A stretch of DNA of 34,379 nucleotides from IMG/VR virus record IMGVR_UViG_3300050034_000124, positions 1 through 34,379 of that record, one strand, 5' to 3'. Both the position numbers and the translations under genes were made by a program. The number at the start of each line of letters is the position of its first letter. The first letter of the stretch is position 1. Under the pieces are notes generated by a model, which saw only the letters and a program-made list of their open reading frames with translations, was not told the DNA's origin and made no database searches. This DNA is from a virus. This document shows, one piece after another, positions 13,680 to 21,277 of the stretch.

Positions 13680-14489
13680 ATGACACGGAAAGTTACACTT
13701 ATTTGCATTGACCCTCAGAATGATTTCTGCATCCCCCTCGGCCCGGGTGGGGAAAAGGGTACATTGGTAGTTCCCGGGGCGGAACAAGACATGATTCGTT
13801 TGGGAAAGTTCATCACCAAGAACTCCAAGCGGATTGATCAAATTCACTGCACGTTGGATTCTCACCAATATGTGCATATTGCTCATCCTGCTTTTTGGGT
13901 CAATTCCAAGGGTGAACATCCATCGGCGTTCACACTGATCAGTGAGGATGACGTGAAGAATGGCACGTGGCGTTCGTTCAATCCCCAATGGCAGGGCGTG
14001 GCCGAAAAATATGTCGCTACACTCAAGGCACATGCCCGCTATATGTTGGTCATTTGGCCTCCGCATTGCCTGATCGGTACGTGGGGCCATTCCATTGTCC
14101 CACAAGTCGCTACTGCACTCTATGCGTGGGAAGCTGAATTCAATCGAATTAATTTCGTTGCCAAAGGCAGTAACCTCTTTACAGAACATTATTCGGCAGT
14201 TCAAGCTGACGTGGAGGATAATAATGATGTCAGCACTAAACTGAATACTGAACTCATTGAAGTGTTGACCAAGGCCGATGAAATCCTTATCACTGGCGAG
14301 GCTCTTTCACACTGCGTTGCGAATTCTATTCGGGATGTCGCTGCGAAATTTGGAACCGATCAAATTCAGAAGTTCACCCTTCTCGAAGACACGTCCAGTA
14401 ATGTGACGGGATTTGAGAAGCTCGGACAAGACTTCGTGAAGGACATGGTCAAACAGGGTATGAAAGTGACCCGCTCGACCGACTGGTAA
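13680..14489 (+). CDS. pncA: nicotinamidase (isochorismatase superfamily)
   Basis: This 269-residue protein fits nicotinamidase, which deaminates nicotinamide to nicotinate. Visible are the catalytic Asp11 in IDPQNDF, the metal ligands Asp60 and His62 in TLDSHQ plus a downstream His (66 or 69), WPPHCLIGTWG (126-135, the nicotinamidase WPxHC signature), Lys162 in VAKGSN, and the nucleophile Cys212 in GEALSHCVANS. It is longer than typical bacterial PncA (about 190-215 residues). It lies directly after the adenylyltransferase in one operon, which fits the Preiss-Handler route from nicotinamide. An inverted repeat follows its stop. Confidence 0.9.
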   Translation: MTRKVTLICIDPQNDFCIPLGPGGEKGTLVVPGAEQDMIRLGKFITKNSKRIDQIHCTLDSHQYVHIAHPAFWVNSKGEHPSAFTLISEDDVKNGTWRSFNPQWQGVAEKYVATLKAHARYMLVIWPPHCLIGTWGHSIVPQVATALYAWEAEFNRINFVAKGSNLFTEHYSAVQADVEDNNDVSTKLNTELIEVLTKADEILITGEALSHCVANSIRDVAAKFGTDQIQKFTLLEDTSSNVTGFEKLGQDFVKDMVKQGMKVTRSTDW

Positions 14490-14501
14490 ATTAACCACTG
14501 T

Positions 14502-14546
14502 GATTAACTAACTCTAAATAATTTGAAAATTTGGAGTTAGTTAATC
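14502..14546 (+). terminator. perfect 13-bp inverted repeat after nicotinamidase
   Basis: GATTAACTAACTC (14502-14514) is exactly repeated in inverted form as GAGTTAGTTAATC (14534-14546) around a 19-nt AT-rich loop. It sits between the NAD operon and the vWA gene. There is no U-tract, so it is either a weak bidirectional terminator or a dimeric-repressor operator for the kinase/phosphatase unit. Confidence 0.6.
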
Positions 14547-14574
14547 CAACCAATTAAAGAAAATAAATAAAGTT

Positions 14575-15330
14575 ATGAGTCTATTAGATACAAATCTCTC
14601 GGAGCTGAAAGCAGGCTCTGGATACAAATTCACAGCAACCAATATCAATGATCTGGGAGCGGCGGAATACACTCTCGCGACCATTGTGATGGACGCCAGT
14701 AGTTCGGTGGACCCGTTTGCGGCCCAACTTGTACAAGCAATTAAAACCATATTCAAGGCGTGTGATAAATCCCCTCGACGGGATAACCTCATGCTTCGGT
14801 TGACCCAATTTGCGGGTCAACTTACGGAACTGCATGGGTTCAAATTGCTCTCCGCCATTAACGAAAAGGACTATGACAATGTTCTTCAGATTGGTGGGAG
14901 TACTGCCCTGTTTGAAAGTGTGGATGAAGCTATTCAAGCTACCGGTACTTATGGTAAACAATTGACGAGCCAAGAGTTCTTGGTTAATGGGCTGGTGGTC
15001 GTTATTACAGATGGAGAAAATAATAGCGGAAACATCACAGATGCTTCTCAAATTAAAAAAACTCTTCAAGCTGTTCGTCGTTCGGAAAATTTGGAAAGTA
15101 TTCTATTGATACTCGTTGGGGTCACTCAAGACGACATTAACCTCAATACGTATCTCCAGACAGTCAAGAATGATGGTGGATTCGATAGTTATGTATCCAT
15201 TGGTACTGCTACGCCGGGAAAAATTGCGAAATTAGCGAGTTTTATTTCTCAATCTATTTCCAGTACTTCTTCGGCATTGGGAAGTGGCAAGGCGAGTGTT
15301 CCCCTCAATCCGAGTCAATTCAAATTCTGA
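14575..15330 (+). CDS. von Willebrand factor A (vWA) domain protein, TerY-like
   Basis: This 251-residue protein has an intact MIDAS metal site: DASSS at residues 40-44 (DxSxS), the Thr in GGSTALFE (about 107-114) and the Asp in VVITDGENN. vWA domains bind protein partners through this metal. The next host-type genes encode a PP2C phosphatase and a kinase-like protein, the same three components as the TerY-P signalling triad described in bacterial chromosomes. A Ser-rich C-terminal tail (SISSTSSALGSGK) could be the phosphorylated region, which is inference. No clear promoter is seen; the inverted repeat lies just upstream. Confidence 0.8.
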   Translation: MSLLDTNLSELKAGSGYKFTATNINDLGAAEYTLATIVMDASSSVDPFAAQLVQAIKTIFKACDKSPRRDNLMLRLTQFAGQLTELHGFKLLSAINEKDYDNVLQIGGSTALFESVDEAIQATGTYGKQLTSQEFLVNGLVVVITDGENNSGNITDASQIKKTLQAVRRSENLESILLILVGVTQDDINLNTYLQTVKNDGGFDSYVSIGTATPGKIAKLASFISQSISSTSSALGSGKASVPLNPSQFKF

Positions 15331-15341
15331 CCATACCCCGT

Positions 15342-15368
15342 GAGGGAGTCGTTCAATTCGGCTCCTTC
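15342..15368 (+). terminator. hairpin after the vWA gene (possible terminator or promoter vestige)
   Basis: GAGGGAGTCG pairs with CGGCTCCTTC around a TTCAATT loop (10 bp with two wobble pairs) 11 nt after the vWA stop. There is no T-tract. The loop TTCAAT and a TATCAT at 15373-15378 also resemble a damaged copy of the window's promoter, pointing only at a dead three-codon frame (ATG 15383). Confidence 0.4.
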
Positions 15369-15404
15369 ATGCTATCATTATTATGCATCAATAGGTGTGT
15401 TTGT

Positions 15405-15416
15405 ATGTGGTATACA
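15405..15416 (+). promoter_or_regulatory. extended -10 promoter for endonuclease 1
   Basis: TATGTGG is followed by TATACA (15411-15416), and six bases lead to the ATG at 15423. This matches the TGTGn-TATATT-N6-ATG pattern of other units, but the -35 position (CAATAG) is poor. Confidence 0.45.
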
Positions 15417-15422
15417 TAGTAT

Positions 15423-16343
15423 ATGAGTAGAAAATTGACAGTTGAAGAATTCATTTCTAAATCCAAACTTATTCATGGAGATAAATTTCAATATTCCAAA
15501 TTTGTCTATATTAATAATCGGACTAGAGGCATAATCATTTGTCCGATTCATGGTGAGTTTCAGCAGACACCGATGAATCATTTAAGTGGTAATGGATGTG
15601 ACGAGTGCGGTGGAACTTTGACCAGTAATACCCGGAAATTTATTTCAACCGCAAATTTAATACATTGCAATGCATATGATTATTCCGAGACGAACTATAT
15701 AAATAATCATACTAAACTTACTATCATATGTCCTATTCATGGAAAATTTAAACAGAAGCCCAATGACCATCTACAAGGAAAGGGATGTGCGACCTGTTAT
15801 GGGAACTCACGGTTAACAATACATGAGTTTATTGTTAAATCGACTGAAATCCACAATGGTTATTATGACTATTCTCGTGCGGTATATGTTAATAATCGGT
15901 CAAAGTTAATCATAATTTGTCCAAAACACGGATCATTTTTACAAAAGGCGAGTGACCATATGCGTGGAATTGGGTGTGGAAAATGCTCTTTGTCCAAGGG
16001 GGAGATAAAGATAGAATCATATTTGAAAATGGCTAAAATAAATTACATCTCGCAGCAAGTATTTGACGATTGTCTGAGTCCGAAAACACACAAACATCTT
16101 AAATTTGATTTTTTTGTTCCACATAAAAATTTATTGATCGAATATGATGGTGAGCAACATTTTCATTGTTGTAAATTTAATCGTGGGCATCACATAACCG
16201 GAAACGAGTTGGCCGAGACAAAATATAGAGACCGGATTAAAACTAAATATGCCAAACAACACGGAATTGTGTTAATACGGATACCATATACAAAAATGTC
16301 TAAAATCAATGATATTTTACGACAGGCATTGACAATTCGTTAA
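15423..16343 (+). CDS. putative homing-type endonuclease 1 (DUF723-like repeats + Vsr/PD-(D/E)XK-like nuclease)
   Basis: This 306-residue protein has three tandem repeats (about 8-62, 66-123 and 128-184) of the form EFI-IHG-YDYS-Y-N-II-CPIHG-F-Q-HL-G-GC-C, which resemble DUF723 zinc-ribbon repeats and should bind DNA. The C-terminal 100 residues contain KFDFFVPHKNLLIEYDGEQH and then YRDRIKTKYAKQHGIVLIRI, a small nuclease core like Vsr and phage free-standing homing endonucleases. It lies between the vWA and PP2C genes and is a paralogue of the gene at 17196. Its last codons contain the -35 box of the PP2C promoter. A 31-bp stretch in its nuclease core recurs at 29058. Confidence 0.7.
   Translation: MSRKLTVEEFISKSKLIHGDKFQYSKFVYINNRTRGIIICPIHGEFQQTPMNHLSGNGCDECGGTLTSNTRKFISTANLIHCNAYDYSETNYINNHTKLTIICPIHGKFKQKPNDHLQGKGCATCYGNSRLTIHEFIVKSTEIHNGYYDYSRAVYVNNRSKLIIICPKHGSFLQKASDHMRGIGCGKCSLSKGEIKIESYLKMAKINYISQQVFDDCLSPKTHKHLKFDFFVPHKNLLIEYDGEQHFHCCKFNRGHHITGNELAETKYRDRIKTKYAKQHGIVLIRIPYTKMSKINDILRQALTIR
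16167..16197 (+). repeat. 31-bp identical repeat, copy 1 (in endonuclease 1)
   Basis: This stretch inside the nuclease core of endonuclease 1 is identical over 31 bases to 29058-29088. Here it is read in the frame that encodes CCKFNRGHHI. The paralogous endonuclease 2 does not have it. Confidence 0.9.
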
Positions 16344-16356
16344 CTTGTGCTATTAT
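16329..16356 (+). promoter_or_regulatory. promoter for the PP2C gene
   Basis: TTGACA (16329-16334) lies inside the last codons of endonuclease 1, with a 16-bp spacer ending CTTGTGC and TATTAT (16351-16356). Six bases then lead to the ATG at 16363. Confidence 0.75.
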
Positions 16357-16362
16357 TCTCAC

Positions 16363-17145
16363 ATGAATGCCGATGGAATATTTTATATTGGAAAAGAGCA
16401 CCGAGTCTGTGAGGATTATACTATTTTCGCTCATGATGAGGAGGGAGCTTATATCGCCGTATGTGATGGATGTTCTGCATCTGATGATACGTGTTTGGGT
16501 TCAAGGATATTAGCTTTTTCTGCACAAGAAACATATTACAAAGGCAATTGTAAAACTGCCGATGAATTTGGAACGGATGCTATTGTTCGAGCGTCCTCGA
16601 TTTTCAGAATGTTGCCATCGCTTTCCCGGCACGCATTGGACACAACTCTCTTAGTGGCAATGGTCAGTAAGGATAAGAAACTAAATGCTTATCTTTATGG
16701 TGACGGCGTAATGGTCCATCGTAAGAAAGACAGTATTGTTGCTATCCATATCGAATTGTCGAGTGGGGCACCTGACTATCTATCATATCATTTGGACCCG
16801 CGACGTAAACAAGCATATGCGGCATTAAAGGAAAATACAAAAGAAATCATTATCCGAGAGAATACCACGGAGTCCACCCGGGTATATGCCCCTTTCGATC
16901 CCTTCGTTTATGACGCGACAGTCTCTGAGGGTGATGTAATTTCAGTTATTTCGGATGGGATCAATAGTTTCCGAAAAGCAGATAATGATTCAATTCCGTG
17001 GAGTGATCTGGTGGATGAATTCACCGGATATAAGAATTTTGAAGGCGTGTTTGTACAACGTCGTATGGCGGCGTTTAATCGAAAATGCTTAAAAGAGGGC
17101 ATAACACACTCGGATGATATAAGTGTAGCAAGTATCATTGTATGA
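16363..17145 (+). CDS. PP2C-family Ser/Thr protein phosphatase
   Basis: This 260-residue protein shows the PP2C metal-binding motifs in order: VCEDYTIF near residue 16, AVCDGCSAS near 33, AYLYGDG near 115, VISDGINSF near 205 and the closing HSDDISVASIIV. The VxDG motif keeps the metal Asp but reads CDGCS instead of the usual DGMGG. It should dephosphorylate Ser/Thr residues, probably those modified by the kinase at 18128. Starting at 16363 leaves the promoter non-coding. Its stop overlaps the frame of the inserted endonuclease 2 (ATGA at 17142). Confidence 0.85.
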   Translation: MNADGIFYIGKEHRVCEDYTIFAHDEEGAYIAVCDGCSASDDTCLGSRILAFSAQETYYKGNCKTADEFGTDAIVRASSIFRMLPSLSRHALDTTLLVAMVSKDKKLNAYLYGDGVMVHRKKDSIVAIHIELSSGAPDYLSYHLDPRRKQAYAALKENTKEIIIRENTTESTRVYAPFDPFVYDATVSEGDVISVISDGINSFRKADNDSIPWSDLVDEFTGYKNFEGVFVQRRMAAFNRKCLKEGITHSDDISVASIIV

Positions 17146-17195
17146 CACAGATAAAGATTATCACGCTTTTGGGACTTTTCTCGCTATTTATATGT

Positions 17196-18131
17196 ATGAG
17201 CGAGAAATTAACTGCGGAATCATTTATTGAACGGGCGACTTTAATCCATAAAAACAAATATGATTATAGTAAAACCATATATGGCAAAGACAACAAGGAC
17301 AAAGTGACAATAACATGTCCTATTCATGGCGAGTTCCGACAGAAGCCGAACTCACATTTACGTGGATGTGGATGTCATTTATGCAGTGGAAAACACGTTT
17401 CTAACACTAAGGATTTCATTAGTAAAGCAAGACGCATACACAATGACAAGTATGATTATTCGGAAGTTGAATATGTGGCGGCACTAAAGCCTGTCAAAAT
17501 CATTTGTCCTGAACACGGAGGGTTTGAACAACGCCCAAATACTCATTTGAATGGCGTAGGGTGTATAAAATGCGGGTTTATAAAAACTGCCAATGCACGG
17601 CGGAAAAGTCAATCGGACTTTATTATTGATGCTACCAATATTCACGGGAATCTTTATGATTATTCTAATGTCATTTATAAGGGGGAACACCAAAAACTAC
17701 AAATAGTGTGCAAACGTCATGGAACATTTTGGCAAACCCCACATCTCCATTTACATCGGGATAGCTGTGGATGTCCTAAATGCCGTCTGTCTAAAGGTGA
17801 ACAACGAATAATGACATTCTTAGATAAGAATGGCATTCAATATGTAACCCAAAAGACATTTGATGATTGTCGAAATCCAACAACCAATAGGCTATTGAAG
17901 TTTGATTTCTATTTGCCGCACAAGAATATTCTCGTAGAATATGATGGTAATCAGCATTTCACATGTGGGAGAAAGTTGGGAAATTATGTTTCAACCGCCA
18001 ATGACTTGGCAAACGTTCAATGGAGAGATTCAGTTAAGACAAAGTATGCTGCTGCAAAGGGCATTGAATTGGTCCGAATAAAATATACGGAAATAAATCA
18101 CATTCCTAAAATATTGTCACAAATAATATGA
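17196..18131 (+). CDS. putative homing-type endonuclease 2, paralogue of endonuclease 1
   Basis: From Met at 17196 the protein (311 residues) aligns along its length with endonuclease 1: MSEKLTAESFIERATLIH versus MSRKLTVEEFISKSKLIH, three CPIHG/CPEHG/CKRHG repeats with HL-G-GC-C endings, then KFDFYLPHKNILVEYDGNQH and WRDSVKTKYAAAKGIELVRI. The open frame continues upstream to an ATG at 17142 that overlaps the PP2C stop, adding 18 hydrophobic residues absent from the paralogue; I prefer 17196. Its TGA overlaps the kinase ATG. The gene sits exactly at the PP2C-kinase junction, as expected for an invading free-standing homing gene. Confidence 0.7.
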   Translation: MSEKLTAESFIERATLIHKNKYDYSKTIYGKDNKDKVTITCPIHGEFRQKPNSHLRGCGCHLCSGKHVSNTKDFISKARRIHNDKYDYSEVEYVAALKPVKIICPEHGGFEQRPNTHLNGVGCIKCGFIKTANARRKSQSDFIIDATNIHGNLYDYSNVIYKGEHQKLQIVCKRHGTFWQTPHLHLHRDSCGCPKCRLSKGEQRIMTFLDKNGIQYVTQKTFDDCRNPTTNRLLKFDFYLPHKNILVEYDGNQHFTCGRKLGNYVSTANDLANVQWRDSVKTKYAAAKGIELVRIKYTEINHIPKILSQII

Positions 18132-19855
18132 ACACAAAAGTTATAGTTGGAAATACGAAACAAGTAGTTACATTGCAAGCGTCCAACTACCGTGCCGCCG
18201 GGGGAGAAGCAGCCATATACGTAAACAATGGGATGGCGTATAAGCTGTATCACGACCCCGTTCACAAACAACTGCCGCCAAAGAAAATGCAGGAGTTGGC
18301 TTTGATTGGTAACTCGCAGGTGGTGATACCGAAAGAAATCATCTTCGACGCCAAGGATGGCAAACCCCTCGGCTACACCACGAACTTTGTGGATGGCGTT
18401 GAACCCTTGCTCAAATTATTTACCCGGACATTTAAGGATAGTAACAATATCAATTTCCAAGCGGTAAATTATCTGGTTAAGGAAATGCAGACAGTAGTAG
18501 CCGATGTTCATGCGTCTCATTGTCTTATCGTAGATTTGAATGAACTTAATGTTCTTGTTGAAATTCATCCTCCCACAATTATCCCGTGGTTCATAGACAC
18601 GGATAGTTATAGTACGCCCAGCTTTAAAGCTACGGCTATTATGGACTCTGTACGTGATCGCCGGGTAACTCGGTTTGATCGTAGTGGTACCATGCATTAC
18701 AATCCAGATATTGAGTCTGATTGGTTTTCATGGGCGATTTTGGCGTTTCAACTTTATACGAATATCCATCCCTATAGGGGAGGACATCCGAACTATAAAC
18801 CCCGGGACAAAGCCAAGCAAATGGATGATGGTATTAGTATATTCCATCCCGGTGTGCGGGTTCCTCCTTCGGTTAATGATTTTAAAGTCATTCCGCCCCG
18901 GCATTTAGATTACTTCAAGCGGGTGTTCTTCAATAATGAGCGAGGTATCCCACCGTTGCCAGATAGCAGTGTGCCATTGCTCGTGCCCACTCAGATCATC
19001 ACCATTAAGGGTACCGACAAACTCGGGGTGGAAGAAATCGCCGCGTATGGCGACCCGATCATGGACATCATTTCCAATATGGGTGTTTATTATGTGGCAA
19101 CAAAAACACATCTATATGCTGACAAAAAAGAAATTGGACAGCATAACGCCCATAAAATTCTTTTGGTTTCGGCATCTGATGGCACATTAGTTACTGCCCA
19201 GCAAGACAATAGTAATAACATTCAGTTCAAAGAACTGAGAAAATCCGACCCCATTGGCACCGCAACCAGTAATGCAATGTTTGCCCGAAATAATGCGATC
19301 TATACCATTAGTAAAGGAAAATTGATCGAGAACAGTTTTACGGCATTTGGAAATACCATGATTCATCGCATCAAAGAGGTGGAGAATTTAAGTGTTAATT
19401 CTACTCAAATGTTTAGCGGATGCGTAATACAAAATTTACTTGGTCGCTATTATATTACAATCCCGTATAAACTCGGGAGTTGTTTCAGTAAACATATTCC
19501 TCAATTCGATGGTTATCGCATCATTGACGCCAAGTCGGTAAAGAATGTTGCCGTCGTCATTGGCGAAAAACAAGGGCAATTTGACCGCTTCATCGTTATC
19601 TATAACAAAGATTATTCATCCTGTGATGTCCGCAAGGTTGAAGACATTGCATATAATACTATCAATCTGACCGTCATGGATAATGGATTATGTATTCTAC
19701 TAGCGAGTGATGATGAGTTGGAATTGTTTGCTACTGCGACTCAGTGTGAAACATTGTCCAATCCACCGATTGATTCGACCATGCAATTATTCTCGACGAG
19801 TGATGGTATTTTCTTCATTAATGGAAACAGTTTTCATCAATTAAGACGAAAATAA
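18128..19855 (+). CDS. Ser/Thr protein-kinase-like protein with C-terminal beta-propeller-like region
   Basis: This 575-residue protein has a kinase-like N-terminal domain (about 1-270): a Gly loop RAAGGEAAIY (22-31), the ATP-binding Lys39 in AYKLYHDP, a catalytic loop IVDLNELNVLV (134-144, with D136 and N141), DTD at 157-159 in place of DFG, and a DWFSWAILAFQLYT helix as in bacterial TerY-P kinases. Residues about 300-575 form repeated short beta units (GVYYVATKTHLYADKK, NAIYTISKGKLIE, GLCILLASDDELELF) suggesting a beta-propeller. Its ATG overlaps the stop of endonuclease 2. With vWA and PP2C it forms a signalling triad. The substrates are unknown. Confidence 0.75.
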   Translation: MNTKVIVGNTKQVVTLQASNYRAAGGEAAIYVNNGMAYKLYHDPVHKQLPPKKMQELALIGNSQVVIPKEIIFDAKDGKPLGYTTNFVDGVEPLLKLFTRTFKDSNNINFQAVNYLVKEMQTVVADVHASHCLIVDLNELNVLVEIHPPTIIPWFIDTDSYSTPSFKATAIMDSVRDRRVTRFDRSGTMHYNPDIESDWFSWAILAFQLYTNIHPYRGGHPNYKPRDKAKQMDDGISIFHPGVRVPPSVNDFKVIPPRHLDYFKRVFFNNERGIPPLPDSSVPLLVPTQIITIKGTDKLGVEEIAAYGDPIMDIISNMGVYYVATKTHLYADKKEIGQHNAHKILLVSASDGTLVTAQQDNSNNIQFKELRKSDPIGTATSNAMFARNNAIYTISKGKLIENSFTAFGNTMIHRIKEVENLSVNSTQMFSGCVIQNLLGRYYITIPYKLGSCFSKHIPQFDGYRIIDAKSVKNVAVVIGEKQGQFDRFIVIYNKDYSSCDVRKVEDIAYNTINLTVMDNGLCILLASDDELELFATATQCETLSNPPIDSTMQLFSTSDGIFFINGNSFHQLRRK

Positions 19856-19864
19856 ATCAGGAAC

Positions 19865-19892
19865 TTGACTTTTTATAATCTTGTGCTAGATT
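19865..19892 (+). promoter_or_regulatory. promoter for the 19898 gene
   Basis: TTGACT (19865-19870), a 16-bp spacer ending CTTGTGC, and TAGATT (19887-19892). The ATGs at 19898 and 19901 are 5 and 8 nt from the -10. The -35 and spacer (TTGACTTTTTATAATCT) recur at 20568 and, with small changes, at 21379. Confidence 0.7.
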
Positions 19893-19897
19893 ATGGC

Positions 19898-20224
19898 ATG
19901 ATGATTAACGCCGCCAATCTTGAATTTGACCGGACAAACAACAAGTCTATTGCCAAGACAATGTTCAATTATTTCTTGTCCCAATATGCGGAGGCGACTC
20001 GGCGTCAAGTTATAGGCGAGTCTGAATTGAAGGCTATGCATATAGCTAATGCGGAATTCAATAAGAATTCTGAGTTTGGCGGGGGATTTTCTCGCGACCC
20101 TTATTCCAGTGATCACATTCGAAATAAAGAAGAAATGAATAAACTCATTACGGAAGAGGTACAAGATGCTCATGCAATCATGATCTTTCTGCGGGACCGG
20201 TTGCTAGAAGGGATGGTTGATTAA
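19898..20224 (+). CDS. hypothetical helical protein, 108 aa
   Basis: I do not recognise this protein. It is charged and mainly helical (SIAKTMFNYFLSQYAEATRR and EEVQDAHAIMIFLRDRLLEG) with a Gly/Ser-rich loop in the middle (FGGGFSRDPYSS). No catalytic motif is seen. Two adjacent ATGs (19898, 19901) are possible starts; a frame extending to the -35 TTG is rejected because it is promoter sequence. It precedes the GNAT-like gene by 2 nt. Confidence 0.6.
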   Translation: MMINAANLEFDRTNNKSIAKTMFNYFLSQYAEATRRQVIGESELKAMHIANAEFNKNSEFGGGFSRDPYSSDHIRNKEEMNKLITEEVQDAHAIMIFLRDRLLEGMVD

Positions 20225-20226
20225 TT

Positions 20227-20571
20227 ATGAATCTAACTGGATTTTTGAAGAGTAATGATCGTAATGCGTGGATTACTGAGCTGCACATTCAGATTTATGT
20301 TCGGAAATCCATGAGATCAACTGGGGGGCCGCTCGTGCCATGTTTGGATTTGGCTAATGTGAATGTCACGGCGAGATTTAGAAGCAAAGGCGTTTTCACC
20401 GCCTTTCTTACCCGATTTGAACACGAAGCCAAAAAAATAAATCGAATTGTTTTGGTCGAATGCATTCAGGAGCATCGGCTTATTCCTTTTCTGATCAATC
20501 GTGGATATTCCTTTATGCCAGACGCCTACACGGTGATTTCTGACCCGAGCATGTATAAAACTTTCATTTGA
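20227..20571 (+). CDS. GNAT-like acetyltransferase-type protein, 114 aa
   Basis: Residues about 48-100 read VTARFRSKGVFTAFLTRFEH, then EAKKINRIVLVECIQEHRLI, then PFLINRGYSFM. That is the order of a GNAT core: the strand and R-x-K-G-x-F turn that bind the acetyl-CoA pyrophosphate, the following helix, the VECI strand and the FLxxRGY end. The classical Q/RxxGxG/A loop is reduced (RSKGVF), so activity is uncertain. Similar small phage proteins tend to be annotated only as hypothetical. The TGA lies inside the next -35 box. Confidence 0.5.
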   Translation: MNLTGFLKSNDRNAWITELHIQIYVRKSMRSTGGPLVPCLDLANVNVTARFRSKGVFTAFLTRFEHEAKKINRIVLVECIQEHRLIPFLINRGYSFMPDAYTVISDPSMYKTFI

Positions 20572-20595
20572 CTTTTTATAATCTCGTGGTAGAAT
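20568..20595 (+). promoter_or_regulatory. promoter for the 20603 gene
   Basis: TTGACT (20568-20573), a 16-bp spacer ending CTCGTGG, and TAGAAT (20590-20595), with seven bases to the ATG at 20603. The upstream stop codon is part of the -35 box. Confidence 0.7.
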
Positions 20596-20602
20596 ATTCA
20601 GC

Positions 20603-21277
20603 ATGGCAATTCAACTTGTTTGCGAAAAATGTGAAGCTGAGATCAATGACGGCGACGATATGTCTCATCCTGAGACTGGCTGTGGCAATTATTGTTTTGA
20701 GTGTTATATTGAGTTGGAACATGATTGGAATGTAAAACGAGGAATTGCTTTTTTGGAATGTGAATTACCTTCTCTGGATGATTTTATGAGAGGTTATAAA
20801 AAATTCGCATTCGGGTCGCTTAATCCTCGTTCCATGGAAAACAATTGCCACGCGGCGTCTTCTGCATTGGTTAAAATTCTCGGGAAGAAATTCGATATTA
20901 AATTGCAACGAGGGCATTGGATTGGTATGGATATTCGCAACAAAACTCGCTCAATGCAGCAGCATTCGTGGACAAAGGTTCGTATTCCGGGTAATGATGT
21001 AGAATTCATCGTGGACCCAACCCAATGGGTATTCACCGGAGATAATCCTTCGCTGTGTATTGTAGATGCGGATGACTGCCGTTATGACATTGGTGGATAT
21101 GGAATAAAGACCTCTTTATATAAACATGACTTCCCTGAGCGAACCGGAACTCTTCGTAAGACTAACCTCAGCGATTCTCCAAAAAATGGTTATCCTCTCA
21201 GTTTAACCGCGATTGGTCGGTGTGGAGTATTGATGAAATATTTGCTCTTGCTAATATGGACCCACGGTCTATGGTAG
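20603..21277 (+). CDS. papain/transglutaminase-like protein with N-terminal zinc ribbon (probably frameshifted)
   Basis: Residues 8-40 contain CEKCEAEIN and CGNYCFEC, a four-Cys ribbon. A likely Cys-His-Asp site follows: Cys in MENNCHAASSALVKIL (about 77-92), His in QQHSWTKVRI (near 120) and Asp in EFIVDPTQWVF (near 137). This order is that of transglutaminase/papain-fold peptidases or amidases, and the substrate is unknown. After residue 193 the frame becomes odd (KNGYPLSLTAIGRCGVLMKY), whereas a -1 shift at the A6 run (21181-21186) gives a sensible continuation to 21372. I regard residues 195-224 as out-of-frame sequence. Confidence 0.65.
   Translation: MAIQLVCEKCEAEINDGDDMSHPETGCGNYCFECYIELEHDWNVKRGIAFLECELPSLDDFMRGYKKFAFGSLNPRSMENNCHAASSALVKILGKKFDIKLQRGHWIGMDIRNKTRSMQQHSWTKVRIPGNDVEFIVDPTQWVFTGDNPSLCIVDADDCRYDIGGYGIKTSLYKHDFPERTGTLRKTNLSDSPKNGYPLSLTAIGRCGVLMKYLLLLIWTHGLW

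Noticed and set aside
12670-14204. Long minus-strand open frames opposite NadM-Nudix and nicotinamidase
   Set aside because: They lie fully opposite two clearly identified enzymes, show no domain pattern and have no promoter.
17142-17195. Signal peptide or membrane anchor on endonuclease 2
   Set aside because: The 18 hydrophobic residues are absent from the paralogue, whose N-terminus aligns from Met 17196; they are more likely untranslated insertion sequence.
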